Shown here piece by piece: positions 1 through 11,800 of a DNA stretch of 64,000 nt. Source of the stretch: Bradysia coprophila (Eukaryota; Arthropoda; Insecta; Diptera; Sciaridae). The notes beneath the pieces were generated by a model, which had not been told where the DNA came from, did not search any database, and was given only the letters and a program-made list of their open reading frames with translations. The stretch is from positions 6,634,390 through 6,698,389 of the forward strand of contig NW_023503409.1 in the NCBI RefSeq assembly GCF_014529535.1, in the 5' to 3' direction. Positions within the stretch are counted from its first letter, which is position 1. Every line of letters begins with the position of its first letter. A program made the position numbers and the translations under genes.

Positions 1-1
1 A

Positions 2-166
2 ACTTTGACCACCAAATACAAAAATAAGATTAGCAAGATCTCCATTGCGTTTGACATGAAAAATCAAAATTTTGGAATAAATTTATTTGGTTCATCCATT
101 TCCGCTCAAGAGCTCTTTGAAGTTCTAAGAACTGCGATTTTCCGCTTTTTAACATTTTATTATTAG
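2..166 (+). CDS. 3'-terminal exon fragment, unrecognised protein
   Basis: One frame is open from the first bases to a TAG stop and encodes about 54 residues ending in LRTAIFRFLTFYY. The 5' part lies outside the window, so neither the start nor an acceptor can be judged. The hydrophobic tail, with a Ser-x-x-Phe pattern about twenty residues from the end, faintly recalls the C-termini of insect odorant receptors. That is an impression, not an identification. It could also be a chance open frame. Confidence 0.35.
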   Translation, partial: TLTTKYKNKISKISIAFDMKNQNFGINLFGSSISAQELFEVLRTAIFRFLTFYY

Positions 167-363
167 TTTTGATACTAGTTCCTAGTAGTGTGTGATGAAT
201 AAATGATCGAGACGGCGAAGTCCAATACTAGCAATTTGTGTTCTTGGTTTGGACGAAGTATTTAAGCTATGAGTGAATCAGCTGAAAATCAACTGAAGCA
301 ATTTTATAAGAGAATACAACAGTAATGTAACAACGGTTCGAAATTAGATCTGAAAATAAAATG

Positions 364-440
364 TCCACGGTAGCTCAATTGGTTAGAGCAACACCGTGGC
401 AAGGTGGAGATTCTGGGCTCGGATCCCAGCCGTGGGACCA
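364..440 (+). tRNA. tRNA-like sequence, anticodon GGC, encoded CCA (tRNA-Ala-like or SINE head)
   Basis: The 77 bases fold as a cloverleaf. The acceptor TCCACGG/CCGTGGG has one T.G pair. The D stem GCTC/GAGC has a 9-base loop. The anticodon stem has one A.G mismatch, and its loop GTGGCAA gives anticodon GGC. There is a 5-base variable loop and a perfect CTGGG/CCCAG T stem. A discriminator A and CCA follow, then TTTT as a possible pol III terminator. A-box-like TAGCTCAATTGG and B-box-like GGCTCGGATCC are present. Encoded CCA and an Ala-GGC anticodon are not normal for eukaryotic nuclear tRNA genes. With the related copies near 41.7 and 46.5 kb, a tRNA-derived mobile sequence is at least as likely as a working tRNA gene. 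Confidence 0.55.
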
Positions 441-615
441 AAATTTTATTTCAGATTTAATTTCATTGATTCAATTTCTCTTATAATTCTAAGTTCTAGA
501 TTATTTCAGTCACTATTACTGATAAAAATATCCGATTCTGCTAAATTTACAAGTCTGTCTGAAAAATGTTCTTTGAAATATTTGTTAGTCATATAAATCT
601 TATTCTACTAACTAG

Positions 616-957
616 GGTGAAGTGGAGCTTAAACTTGAAGATTTTTTAAATCGACAAAGAAAATGGTTCAATTTTTGCTCTAGTGGGCTTAAATTTTTGG
701 CAAGGTTGTACACTCCACAGACTCCACAGGAGAATAAGGTTTTTAAAAATATTCTGAGAACTAGTCTTGAAGAACAATTTATTTCTCTGGTGCAAGGTCG
801 CGTCGACAGAATCTATTTCAAAGATTGTAAAACGCCTGACGAAATTTTTTTCATTTTCTACAATATTACGTTGAGCTTATTGTTTAGTTTCGTAAATGTA
901 GTATCATATCAGATATCCACTTCCGTTAAATCTGAGTACGTGGAAGAGATTGTATAA
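616..957 (+). CDS. Probable terminal exon of an unrecognised protein
   Basis: The frame opens directly after a good acceptor (pyrimidine-rich TTCTACTAACTAG) and runs 113 codons to TAA. There is no ATG near its start, which suits an internal or terminal exon. The product is mixed basic and hydrophobic, with one strongly hydrophobic stretch (ITLSLLFSFVNVVSY) about 25 residues before the end that could span a membrane. I do not recognise the family. It may belong to the gene whose tail lies at the left edge or to a duplicate of it, but no joining intron could be proved. Confidence 0.35.
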   Translation, partial: GEVELKLEDFLNRQRKWFNFCSSGLKFLARLYTPQTPQENKVFKNILRTSLEEQFISLVQGRVDRIYFKDCKTPDEIFFIFYNITLSLLFSFVNVVSYQISTSVKSEYVEEIV

Positions 958-1711
958 AGTGTGTGATGATGCGTCGGTGTTAATTTTTCAAGCAGTCACT
1001 TCCGTCGGTGTTCAGTCGATAACAACAAATATCTTGATTTTTGCTCATCCATCGATAAAACAATCGACTTTCTGATTCTTTGAAACCAAACCGGTAAAGC
1101 GGTTCTTGATCTAATTTAATCATAATATAATTCATCACAACGGTCAACATTGAAAGATTATCATATCGATATGCTATCGAAAAAGTCAGTCGACTGTTAT
1201 CAAACGTAACAATGCTCGGTATTGCTCACGAAATGAGACTTACTGCTAATACACAGAGCAACGCGAGTTTAACATAAAATTCTTTTGTTTTCAGGTCTTT
1301 TCCAACTTGCGAAAGCTTCGCAATTTTGATGATTGAAATAAATCAATCGACCAAATGCCTGTAAATATGTCCGCAGCCAGCTGAATGAAAATTCGTTCAA
1401 CCGTTGAGTCTATTTCACACAGTTGTAAACTGAATTCATAAATGACTTAGTCTGTCCATTCATTATTATTTTCTCAAATAGTGACGAAATTTTGGAGTAT
1501 CTCGGCTATTTATACCGATGTGAGTTACGCGTATTTTGAACGAACGTATACAACTTCGCTTTATGTTATAAAATTTCAAAAAACATAGTTCCGCGGATCG
1601 TTTGACAAGGGCTACGGTATCTTAAACTGATTCAAATAAATAGTGGTCTCTCTTAGACTACTTAATTAGACTCTTGTAAGACTTCAAAAGGTGATATCAA
1701 AAAATCGAAAA
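958..1711. other. Non-coding stretch upstream of the secreted-protein gene
   Basis: No convincing exon. A TATA-like ATTTATACC lies near 1509 and AAATAAATA near 1637. Either could serve the downstream gene, but no initiator can be assigned. Confidence 0.4.
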
Positions 1712-2135
1712 ATGAAGCTTATGCTCGTTGTTCTTTCTGTCGTCTGCATATTTGTGCGGGTAAGTCATATTGCAAACTCATTTGTCACATAATTTAATAT
1801 AATCTTTCTACTGATACTGGTGAAATTAGGATTCGCAACAACAATGTGCAGGGGAAAATGAGGAAATATTGAGGACTCTCGATAGAATTTCCAATCAAGT
1901 TCAAGAAAACCAGGGAATGCTTAATATTCTTATTGATTACCTTCAAACGAGAACAACTACCGAGCCTCCAACAACACCAACATCAGCAACAACAATGCTT
2001 TGTCCGGCTCCATGTTTTGTATTGGAAGGGCAATGTGTATGCTCGACCACGCCATTTCCCCCAACAACGGTTTTCTGCCCATCACCATGTGTTGTGATTG
2101 GTGACATGTGTGCATGTCCACATGAGGATCAATAA
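1712..2135 (+). CDS. Small secreted protein with Thr-rich linker and Cys-rich tail
   Basis: Two exons, 1712-1759 and 1830-2135, join in phase 0 across a 70-base GT-AG intron (donor GTAAGT) to give 118 residues. Exon 1 is almost entirely a signal peptide: Met-Lys, then a hydrophobic core LMLVVLSVVCIFV. The mature part starts near DSQQQCAGENEE, followed by a possibly helical segment. A Thr/Pro-rich linker comes next, then two similar Cys modules (CPAPCFVLEGQCVC and CPSPCVVIGDMCAC), which are an internal duplication separated by another Thr/Pro linker. The linker suggests O-glycosylation. The architecture fits a small secreted protein such as a salivary or cuticle-associated one, but I cannot name it. 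No AATAAA lies close behind the stop. Confidence 0.7.
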
Positions 2136-3467
2136 TGTAATCAGGAGGTAATCATGCCGTTTTCGATGCGATTGCGAAAAGTTTTAGGCTTTTATAGGTT
2201 TCAGACTTTTAAGCAGCAAAAATTAGAATATTTAAAAAATTGTCCTTTTTTTATTAGTTTCTATTTTCATAAACCCAAATTTGTATCAGATTTAAAAATT
2301 AAATTTACAGCAACGCATCCTCGTTCCTTTCTTTAAAACTCAAGAAATAATGACTTGAAGAAGTTATCGGCAAAATTAATACGACGAAAGTTTAAATGTG
2401 CAGTTTAACATTTCACTTTAACATTTAGGGAATATTCGCCAAAAGGTATCTATGTTGGCCTTTTGAACATTCTTCTAAGGTTTGCTCACTGAAAGAGAAT
2501 CATCTTTATGAAATTGTGCGTTTTAGACAAAACTGTTATCACAAGGTCAAACATAAACCTGCAAACCTGCTAAAGGAAAATGGTTTAATATGTTGCGAGG
2601 AAATGCAACAGGAACATTCAATGACATCACCCCACTCGAAACAAAAGAGAGAAAAGTTAATGTGAGCTCCAACACTTCGCTATGAAAAGTAAGAACATGA
2701 TTTCGTGAAAATCGTTAGCGAGAAATGTATAAGACTTTCCAACGTAAAGAGATTATGGTTTGGCAGCAGAGGAGCAGCTAGTCATAATGTCTTAATCTAT
2801 CATTTAAAGAGTTCTTTACTTTTAATTGTAGTTCTCATTTAAATTTTTCTATAATGAACCTCTTCCATCGCTTATTTTTAGTTTCGGCGCTGTCGATTAT
2901 AATAGTGATCACTTTATAGCATTAACAACTTGCGCAAAATCACAAAAGCTTTATTTGCGAGCTTTTGGACTTTCACTTATTTGGTCCTCTACCAATTTTT
3001 ACTTGAAAATATTTACTGGCTGTGTTCCTCCTTTTCTACCAACCATTTCAACAGATAAAATAAAACCGGAAGATGTTTGTCGAATAAGTATTGTTTGTGA
3101 GTCGTCATAGTTCGCCCCGACTACGAAATATTGGGTGATCGTTATTGCGGTCATATATTTTTGAAAAACGTTTCTGGTGGAAAGATATCATCAAAATTAA
3201 ACTAAAATCCAGCATTTAAGAAACGCCCAAATGTATACTTTTCAGCAAACTTGAAAATTCTGAAATCGGTAATTCGATTTTCGTTCAAATTAGCCTAAAT
3301 TATTGGATTAATAACGCTAGACTTGAATCAAGACTCTTGATCCTTCATCTATCCTTCTGCCGTTTAAAAATAATAATGTAGTCGAACATTATTCTTGTAA
3401 AATATCGCCAAAAAGAACCACAAAAAATACTTTTACGAAATTACTATACGAAATTCATCAAAAGGCA
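2136..3467. other. Gene-free stretch
   Basis: AT-rich sequence. Short open frames here have no splice support or protein-like composition. No repeat was recognised. Confidence 0.4.
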
Positions 3468-3469
3468 TA

Positions 3470-3699
3470 CAGTGATTAAATAATTTTGGTGTGCTGATTT
3501 AGCAACAGCTGGTTTTGTATCACCTGTTGTCTATTTCATTGTTACTACGATCTGCATTTATCATTTGTTACCCGTCACATACACACGCATAAAAAGATAA
3601 CACCAAGATAAACACAAAGTAAACAATCGTTACAATGTTCATCAGATGATACAAAACCAGCTGTTGCTAGATCGGCACACCAAAATTATTTAATCACTG
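3470..3699. mobile_element. Tc1/mariner-type MITE with TA target duplication
   Basis: This 230-bp element has terminal inverted repeats of about 55 bp beginning CAGTGATTAAATAATTTTGG. The two ends differ at only a few positions. It is flanked on both sides by TA (3468-3469 and 3700-3701), the target duplication expected of Tc1/mariner elements. No transposase frame is present, so it is non-autonomous. Confidence 0.88.
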
Positions 3700-3701
3700 T
3701 A

Positions 3702-6700
3702 GGATCATCATAATTCTACTAAATATGGGGCTAATCAATAAAAAATTGTTTCATCGACTCATACACAACTTTTCAAGAAGATATTTGGCAGACAAAAATT
3801 TTTTGGAGATACTTTATGGCTATAGTTACACGTAAATTTCCAACTGTGACTATATGAGGGATGACATGAACGTACACAAGCTCCCTGTCTATTACTATAT
3901 AATATATACAGAGGTTAGAATGAACCATTTTTATACTTGATTATTATTGATGGATATAATTTGCTGGAAGAGTGGTGATACTTAAAGAATTTAATAGAAA
4001 AACAAAAGTTAGCTTATGTTATAGATATAATACTGCGAATGTATTTTCACAGCAATTGTTTTCGTTAAACACAGCTGCTAAAGTTTACTTTTCGCTTTGA
4101 GACTAAAATTGTTTTTTATACGAACGATTTCGATATATAAATAATTTGCTGAATAAATAACTAGGCAGAGTGCTAGTTTGCCAGTCTCAAAAAAATTCAT
4201 CTACACAATTTTTAGTGTATATCCCAAAAGATATAGGTAACATAAGTGTTTGTTGATAACGACTTACTGTGAAATAAACACAAACAGTGAAATTAATTGT
4301 AGAGGCAAAAAAAAGCTTCTAAGCATAAAACACGTCAAGAATTCGCGCTTATATATATCTTATTTATTGACGTTAGCTCTTTGAATTAGCATAATACAAA
4401 CTTATCTATCATTCTCACTTTATACACACGCAACCCATCTTATCGGATATACCAAGATATCATGCATCGAACACCTATCATTCCCACGAAATTGTACAGT
4501 GAGCTTTTCAACGTGAAGTTTCTGTTCAAAAGTTTTCTCCAATTTCTCGATGTTGAATTGTTGAAAAATATATTTTCGGTAAAGTGAGCAATTATTTAAG
4601 TGGTGAGTACAGAATCGGAATTTATTTGTTAGGCATAAATAGAGAACCACAAGACAGAAAATCGTATGTGCGCTTTTATTTTTGTGCAAGAAATAGTGCG
4701 AGCAGCCAGCGGCTAAAGTGAAACAGCACGAATATCGCTTGACGAAAAAATGATTCCGATGAAATACTGTTCGTTATTCACTTCAGCCTTACTGTGCATT
4801 TCTATATTAATTTTTAAATGTTTATAATTAGCAGAATATTAAATAATTTCGTTTGATATTTGGTATCAACGATATTATTTCCTTTGAAGTCTAATGAATT
4901 CTTTAGTAGGTAAAACACGATAAGAACAACGTTTCTTTGTTGTTGGTTAATTTCTGTTGATTTAAATCATCAAATTGAACCATAAATTAGTATAATACTG
5001 GGTGAAACAACGGTCGAAAATTCGATGTGGAAATAAAACGTTGTAACTCTGGTTCATGCATTTTTTATACGGAAAAGAGAATCATTTGAATTAAGAAACA
5101 AGAGTTATTTTTACCGTAATATGGTAAGAAGGTAATAAGACAGACATGTAACATGAATGATGGATGTCAACTAAAACAATGTAAACCAATTTAAGCTTAG
5201 TTTGAATTCACATAAAGCAACTTCCTCTTTTCCTCTATACTCCCATTCAATCCACCTTATACATAAGCAAAATGATATTTACCGCCCCGTAATATTTAAA
5301 TTTTGTTCCATTTGCTCGAAAGGTATATAACAACACTATAACGTTTGAATGGATATATAGAGCAAAGTACTCGTTCTACAGATTGCAGGAAACAGAGTTG
5401 CAATGCATGTTGTAGTTAGAGTAGGACAAATTTGTCGACAACAACAACAACGAAAAAGCATTGATGTTACTCTGTAGACTTTATATCATGTACGCGCAAG
5501 TGGCATATATAGATGTGGACAATTTTATTAAAGTTTTTTTTTATTTTGTTACAATTTAACTCAATTTATAATCAATAAAATGTGCAACATTTCTAGCACA
5601 TATATGTTCGCTTGATTGGATTTTGATTGAATTCAGTTTGAATATACGAAATACATTTGAAAATTGGCGATATAGAATAAAGTGTCTCTAAGGTGGACGA
5701 TATCTCACTCACATGTAATGAATTTAGCCGTTCCAATTTGCAAAACACTCACAATTTTCGATACAATAATCCCAGCTCGCGTGGTGTTTTTCTTGATGGG
5801 CCTGAATGTATATCGGATTTCAAAGTCAAATAAATTGTATAAGAAAAAAAAAACGGGAAAACGTGCCACCGTCACGCGATAAAAGCTTTCTATTCGTTCC
5901 TGTAAAAATGGAATGACATGACAAACATCCCTCTTCTTTTTTTACAGACGCTCCACACTCGACTGTACATAACATATATATACATTCAATTCGATAAAAT
6001 AAAACCTTGAGAAAAATGTTTTTTTCGAATTTTATTTTCCATATGGAATAGAAGCAACACAATTTCTGAAAAGAAACAATTTCGAACGAAAAATCAGATC
6101 TAAATGTATAATATATGTTAATGTATCTCATTCCCAATAACGTATATATGGTTACGTATTCTAATATGGCATGTATTTCCTTCGCCACCGTACCACCGTA
6201 TATATCACACCCCCAAGCTGCTGCTGCTGGATTGCCACAGTCAATAACAAACAGTTTATATGTCAACGTGCTTAGTGTGGTGGCACAATATAAATCCAAA
6301 AGATAAACATTACTTTACGGGCAACAAAAAAAAGAAGATTCAAAAATCACAAACACAAGACAAGAAAATTCCGTCGGAAAGAGAGTAATAGTCGCACATG
6401 CGTTCTATAGAACTATCAACAATTTTCCATATTACATTTTCCATACGATAGAAAAAGAAGTGTGGCTTACTAGTGTTTGAACATAAAATATTTCATTTTG
6501 TGCAACATTAGTGGGTTTGCATCAACGGGATTTGGTTTCGTTTTTCGTAAATTATCAATCGAGTTATTCAATCCGGGTTGCCGAAGAGTAAGTCATACTA
6601 AGTCCGATCTTCATTCTGACGAATTAACGCAAGAGTTAAATTTTTGATAAGATAATCATCTCCTCATCAATTAAACAGATTTCGTTATCGTTGAAAATCC

Positions 6701-8600
6701 TTTCCATCAGTGCTGCTAGAGTTTGGATTTTTTTTTCATTCGTCAAAAGCTGTCAATGGAGATTAACTTTTCACAGATAATTTCCCAAAGATTCTGAAAT
6801 CATTTAACTGACTCCATCGTCAATTAATCAGTTGTCGTAATTTTTTGTGGATAGCCCATTAAAATTTTAAAAACCATTCTACCTTCAGTTGCTATTACGT
6901 CTCGTCTACATTATCTGTCCGATGCCCGTTCCGACGATAAAAAAGTTTATGCTCAAAATTCGTTTTAATGTGAACAGTTCAATACTACCGAATTCGATTT
7001 GTATCGTTCCAGATAACCATCTCGTTTTCGACGACACTATGTTATATATTTAGTGTAGTCTCCTCATGTATTGTGTAAAAAGAATACGGTTCGCAAATGA
7101 GTTACGAAAAACTTTTACATCAAGCATGATATACTTTAGACAAGTTCTTAGTTGCGCCCCGACGACTACGGCGACGTACAACAAAACAAAACAAAAATAG
7201 GAAAAGAAAGAAAAGAAAATACGAACATTTGAACCGTTGTTGAGTCGCGGTTTTTGTTTTGTTATATTTTTTCTATTTTATATTCCAATTTGTCTTTCTT
7301 GTGTCGTCGATGTGTTTTGTTCCCCATACATCCACGAATCAAAAAAAAATCATACTTTTGTTTGCGACTGTTTTTTAGTTTTCTATCGGAAGGCATAGGA
7401 ACGCATACTATACTCTGTGTGTTCGAAGAAAATTGTGGACTATATACTGAAAATACGAGAATACGAGAATCAAAAATATGTTTTATTTCGGGATGAATCT
7501 CTTATGTGAGAGCTGTTATCGCTTGAGCTAAATAAATCATAATTTTTTCGCTGGTGTTTTGTTTTATTGATGAAAACTGCTGGCTTATAATTGCTGATAA
7601 AAAACATTTATGAGTTTTCGATGATAAAGTGTTCAATGTAACGCTCTCGAAGTGTTTATATTTCAGATATTAATATTTTAAACAAAATTAAACATTTATA
7701 TGTGCGGTTCGGTGGATACAGTGCTAAATTCATTGTAATATGCATTCGATACTCTATTGAGCGAAATATATACAAAGAACCGCAAATAAACGATCATATT
7801 TATCAAAGTTGTAAGTATATATAAAGTTCAATTATTTATGGAAAATGGTTTCGAGTGATTTTATGTAACACTTGAGTTGAAATTTGGCTGCTAAATGATT
7901 TTTTTTTGCTGTGTGTGAAAAATGGATTGATGGATATGCGAGAAGAATAAAAAAAAACGGAATTTATGTTTTTTCCATATTTATTGCCTCTTTCTTTCCG
8001 CCACTAACGATACATTTATTATTTGGAATATGGAATGATTATCGATTTTATTGAGACTCGGAGTGTAGATTGTTAATTCGATATGTAGTCCTTAAATAGA
8101 GTGAATGTTGTTGGAAGAATATTCATCTTGGAAGGATAAATCCTAATTTAATTTCGACATAAAGTTAGTTTCTCTTGTATCAAACCGAGATTGTGGAGAT
8201 GGCAACTGTACTCATCTAAAAAAAACTATTGAAAAGTTTCTTTCTGGTTAAACTTTATTAAACTTTACGATGATGTCGGTAATGATACAAAAAAAGTTCA
8301 AATTAGTTTCATTTGAATTTAATCATGTGGCCAAGAATAAAATGTAAGGAAAGAAAAGACAGAAAATCAACCGACATTACTTCTCACTTATTGTCGGTAC
8401 GACGACAAAAATGAGAAATTTCTCAAATTATTACTGAGTCCTAATTCGCTACAGTGTAAAGTTCTATACCCGTCTGTATTGAACAATTGATTTTATAGAA
8501 ATTATAGCATGGGTTACGCTCATCATTATTTATGGTCATTTCCTTACATTTAAAATTTAAAAAAAAAACTCACTAGACCGTCTCGAAGCATACATGATAT
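3702..8600. other. Long AT-rich non-coding stretch
   Basis: No gene could be supported. Homopolymer A/T runs and ATAT-rich tracts between about 5.2 and 8 kb resemble introns or long untranslated regions. A plus-strand frame ending at 6306 with an Ala-rich Pro/Tyr segment and a minus-strand frame of 157 codons (5826-6299) overlap. Neither has clear splice sites, and both are probably chance. Confidence 0.35.
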
Positions 8601-8850
8601 CTTAGAGTAATTATACCTAGAGAGGAAATTTGTACGACGAAATGTGGTCCCAACATCAGTTTGTATAATATACAAATTTATAATTTTACACATGTATGCG
8701 TTGACGCTATTTCGCTTTCGATATTTCAATTTGCCCTCTCAATTAAAAGGGCAAACACACATACCAATAAAAGTTTCGTATTTCATGTTGGGACCTCATA
8801 TTTTACGTAATTTTGTTCGAAATTTCCTCTCCAGGTATAATTACTCTTAG
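8601..8850. mobile_element. hAT-like MITE, family M1, with 8-bp target duplication
   Basis: A 250-bp palindromic element. The left end CTTAGAGTAATTATACC and the right end (read inward CTAAGAGTAATTATACC) form the inverted repeat, which continues inward through AGAGAGGAAATTT and a GTCCCAACAT block. An inner hairpin is built on GCCCTCT/AGGGC. The flanking 8-mers CATGATAT (8593-8600 and 8851-8858) are identical, as expected for hAT-type insertion. It has no coding capacity. Partial relatives lie at 14.25 and 15.22 kb. Confidence 0.87.
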
Positions 8851-8858
8851 CATGATAT

Positions 8859-11800
8859 CCCATCTTACAAACTGCCACTTTAAACGACTTGTACAAAAGA
8901 GCATTGCTTAAAGCGTTTTTCACAGGGAAACATTCGACCGAAATTTTTTTTCTTTAATTTCCTCTCTTGTTTTGGCGATAGTTGCTATGCTCGTTGCTTC
9001 GTGCTATTTTTTCTTCCTATTCAAATTTCTTGAATAGACTTTTTCCAGAGTAGGTACAAAATCTACATAATTTTACACATTTTAAAAGGATATTATACAA
9101 CTTTGTATGATGGATGATGCTCTCTATCTCCGCTTGTACAACATGCTTTCGAAGCTATGAGTAAATTTTGTGTGTAAATTCCATTCCATTTGCATAATAT
9201 ACATTTTCACATCAATTCGAAATAAATTACATGAAATTTCCTTGTTGAATACAAACATGGATTTGTTATCTTGTGACCTGATAACAGTACCCTGTCATGT
9301 TGCAATATTCACACTTTGCAAAACTTTTATCTCGAGATTTTTTTTTGCCCATGCTACTATATTTGCCATACCTTCAATATTATAATTGTTACAATGAAAT
9401 GAATTATCTAGAGGCAGTCGTTTCCTTGCTTGATTTGTGTGTCAAATAGATAAGAATTATCTTTTAATTATCAATCGATTCCGGACAGTTTCGATTAGAA
9501 AAATATGTTCGTTCTATCATCTTCTTATATCGAAAGAAATATGTCAATAACATTTGCTATTCATTCATTCCGAGGAATAAACTGGGACAAAGATTGCGAT
9601 TGTGACAGATGTTCATGGGGGTGTGATTCCTAGAAATTTGTGAAAGGATTATCCCTCTCGTCTATATATACATTGCAATTCAAAAATGGTCTTATATAAT
9701 CGAACATACGTCATTCGTTACGCTTTATATGATTTCATCGCACCAAGTGAAACCATTCTAATTAACTGATTCTAAGAATAGCTGGGTCAAGTGAAAATTG
9801 TATTAAAAGACATTCGATTCCCTTACTTCAAAAATTAAATTTATCCGTCGACGCCACGTGAAACCGACTCAGAAATTCGTTTAAAATGTATACAAACAAA
9901 AAATTTAATTAAAAACCTTTGTCTCCGTTGAATGTAGTTTAGCTTGTGTCTGTCTCTATATACAATAAAGTTGTTTGAGATTTAGTGTATCACACCGTTC
10001 ACCTACAACGGACAACTTACAGGATACTATATATATATACGTGCAAAGTTACGGTTTGCTGCACATCATGTGCGCACGTTAGTTCGGACGCAAGTCCTAT
10101 TCAAAAAATGATTTTTTTTAAAGGACTAAGGAGAATATTTTCAGCAACTTTTGACTTGGGCATCAATACGAGTTCAACGAGCTATCGCACGTCAAGATTG
10201 GTTAAAATTTACTTGAGATATCGAATTCCAAAGTTTTCAGATTCAAAAAAAGAAAAAAATTGAGATAACTGAAACAGCCTAGTCAGTTACTTATTACAGG
10301 AAAAGTGGTTCTAGATCAAAACTGGCTTTTAAAGAATGGGCCACTTGTGACGCAAATTTCTTTTTAAGCAAATTTTCCCTCTAAAATTTTTGGATCAAAT
10401 TTTTCTTGTTAGAATTTTTTTCGTACAGACAGGCGCACGATGCACGTCACCCACAAGACATTTCATAAGTTAAGATAGGAGGACTTGCGTCACATTTGCC
10501 CTTTTGAGGTTTTTTGACTGATTCTTTTATGTATCGGGTACATAGAACCCGGTTTCATGCACATTGCAATCACAAACGTGCAATGGAATAGCGACAATTT
10601 ACTTTTCCTTGTTAAAAGTTCAGAATAAGCTTTTATGGCATGCTAATCAAGATACAATTTTGTTTGATGAAAAACATATTTGGGTTAAGCTTAGCAAATT
10701 TGCTGATTATAATTTTCAAGAGAGGATTTACTTATGACGGATTAAATCCCAATGCAAAATTTAATTTAATCTGCTCGCAAATATAGCGCTTCGTTTCACT
10801 GATGTAAGTGTGGATAAGCAATAATTTTTCTAGTTCAACGATTGATTGATGCATTGAGATAACATCAATCTACATTTCGACTTATTGAGTTTAGTGTATG
10901 ATGATGGTAAATAAACATTTTCGAATTTTTTCCTACATAAATTGTATAAAATTCTATTTAAATGAACCTCTTTTGATACGAGCTTTAGGTAGTGTTTGAT
11001 GATAGCTACTCGGATGATCTACAAACTACCTTCCTTACAATGTTATCAAAAAGCTCAAAACACTCGTCGTGTAACTTGTAACAGCGATGTCATGTCAAAT
11101 TCTAACCATTTCCTCATTTTACTGTAAATCATAAATGGTGCAAGAGTCAGCAACAGTGTACATAAAATTAGTTCGATGAAGATACGTCGATGTGATATAT
11201 TTAAATTTTCCTCATCCGGTTGTACGTTACATATTTTGTACAGGCTGTAATGAAATGGGATAAACAACTCGTAATTGCAGTGAGAATTTTACATTGATTC
11301 ATTTGGGTTAATTAAAAATATGAATTGTTATGAGTTATATGAGAAGGGTCTTTTGTATGGTTGAATTGTTTAGTGGTTTTTTAACGCCAGAGCCGTAGCT
11401 AGAACCCAATTGACTGTACCCATATTTAAAAAAATCAAATCAAACATTTAAGTAATATTGTGTCCTGTAAGTAATATTAGTAAGTGGAGTATTATAACCA
11501 CTCAGCATCCCTACTTCCACAAGCCTATTACATGAGTGGATATTCATCGCCTTTTTTTGCTCTTAATAGGGCGACCTATGTTAGTAGGCAAGAAAGAGCT
11601 GACTTCCGGCATAAATTCGAAAAACAGATTAATTCAAGGGTTTCATGAAACGTAAGTTTATTTTTCAATTTACACTTTCGAATCGTGACTTATATCCATT
11701 TCCATCAGAAAGTTAAACTTAAAGAGGGTGAATTTGTTTGTGTTCACCACCAGTTGAATATTTCCAGGATGTGATTCTGTTCTGATATTACGGTTACGAC

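Noticed and set aside
5826..6299. Minus-strand frame of 157 codons, one of the longest in the left half
   Set aside because: The text is Tyr/Ile/Phe/Cys-rich as expected from AT-rich DNA. It has no domain, no splice support and overlaps another open frame.
10086..10492. GGACGCAAGTCCT near 10086 and its inverse near 10480 as ends of a transposon
   Set aside because: Only about 12 bases match, the flanks do not repeat, and the interior is not self-complementary.
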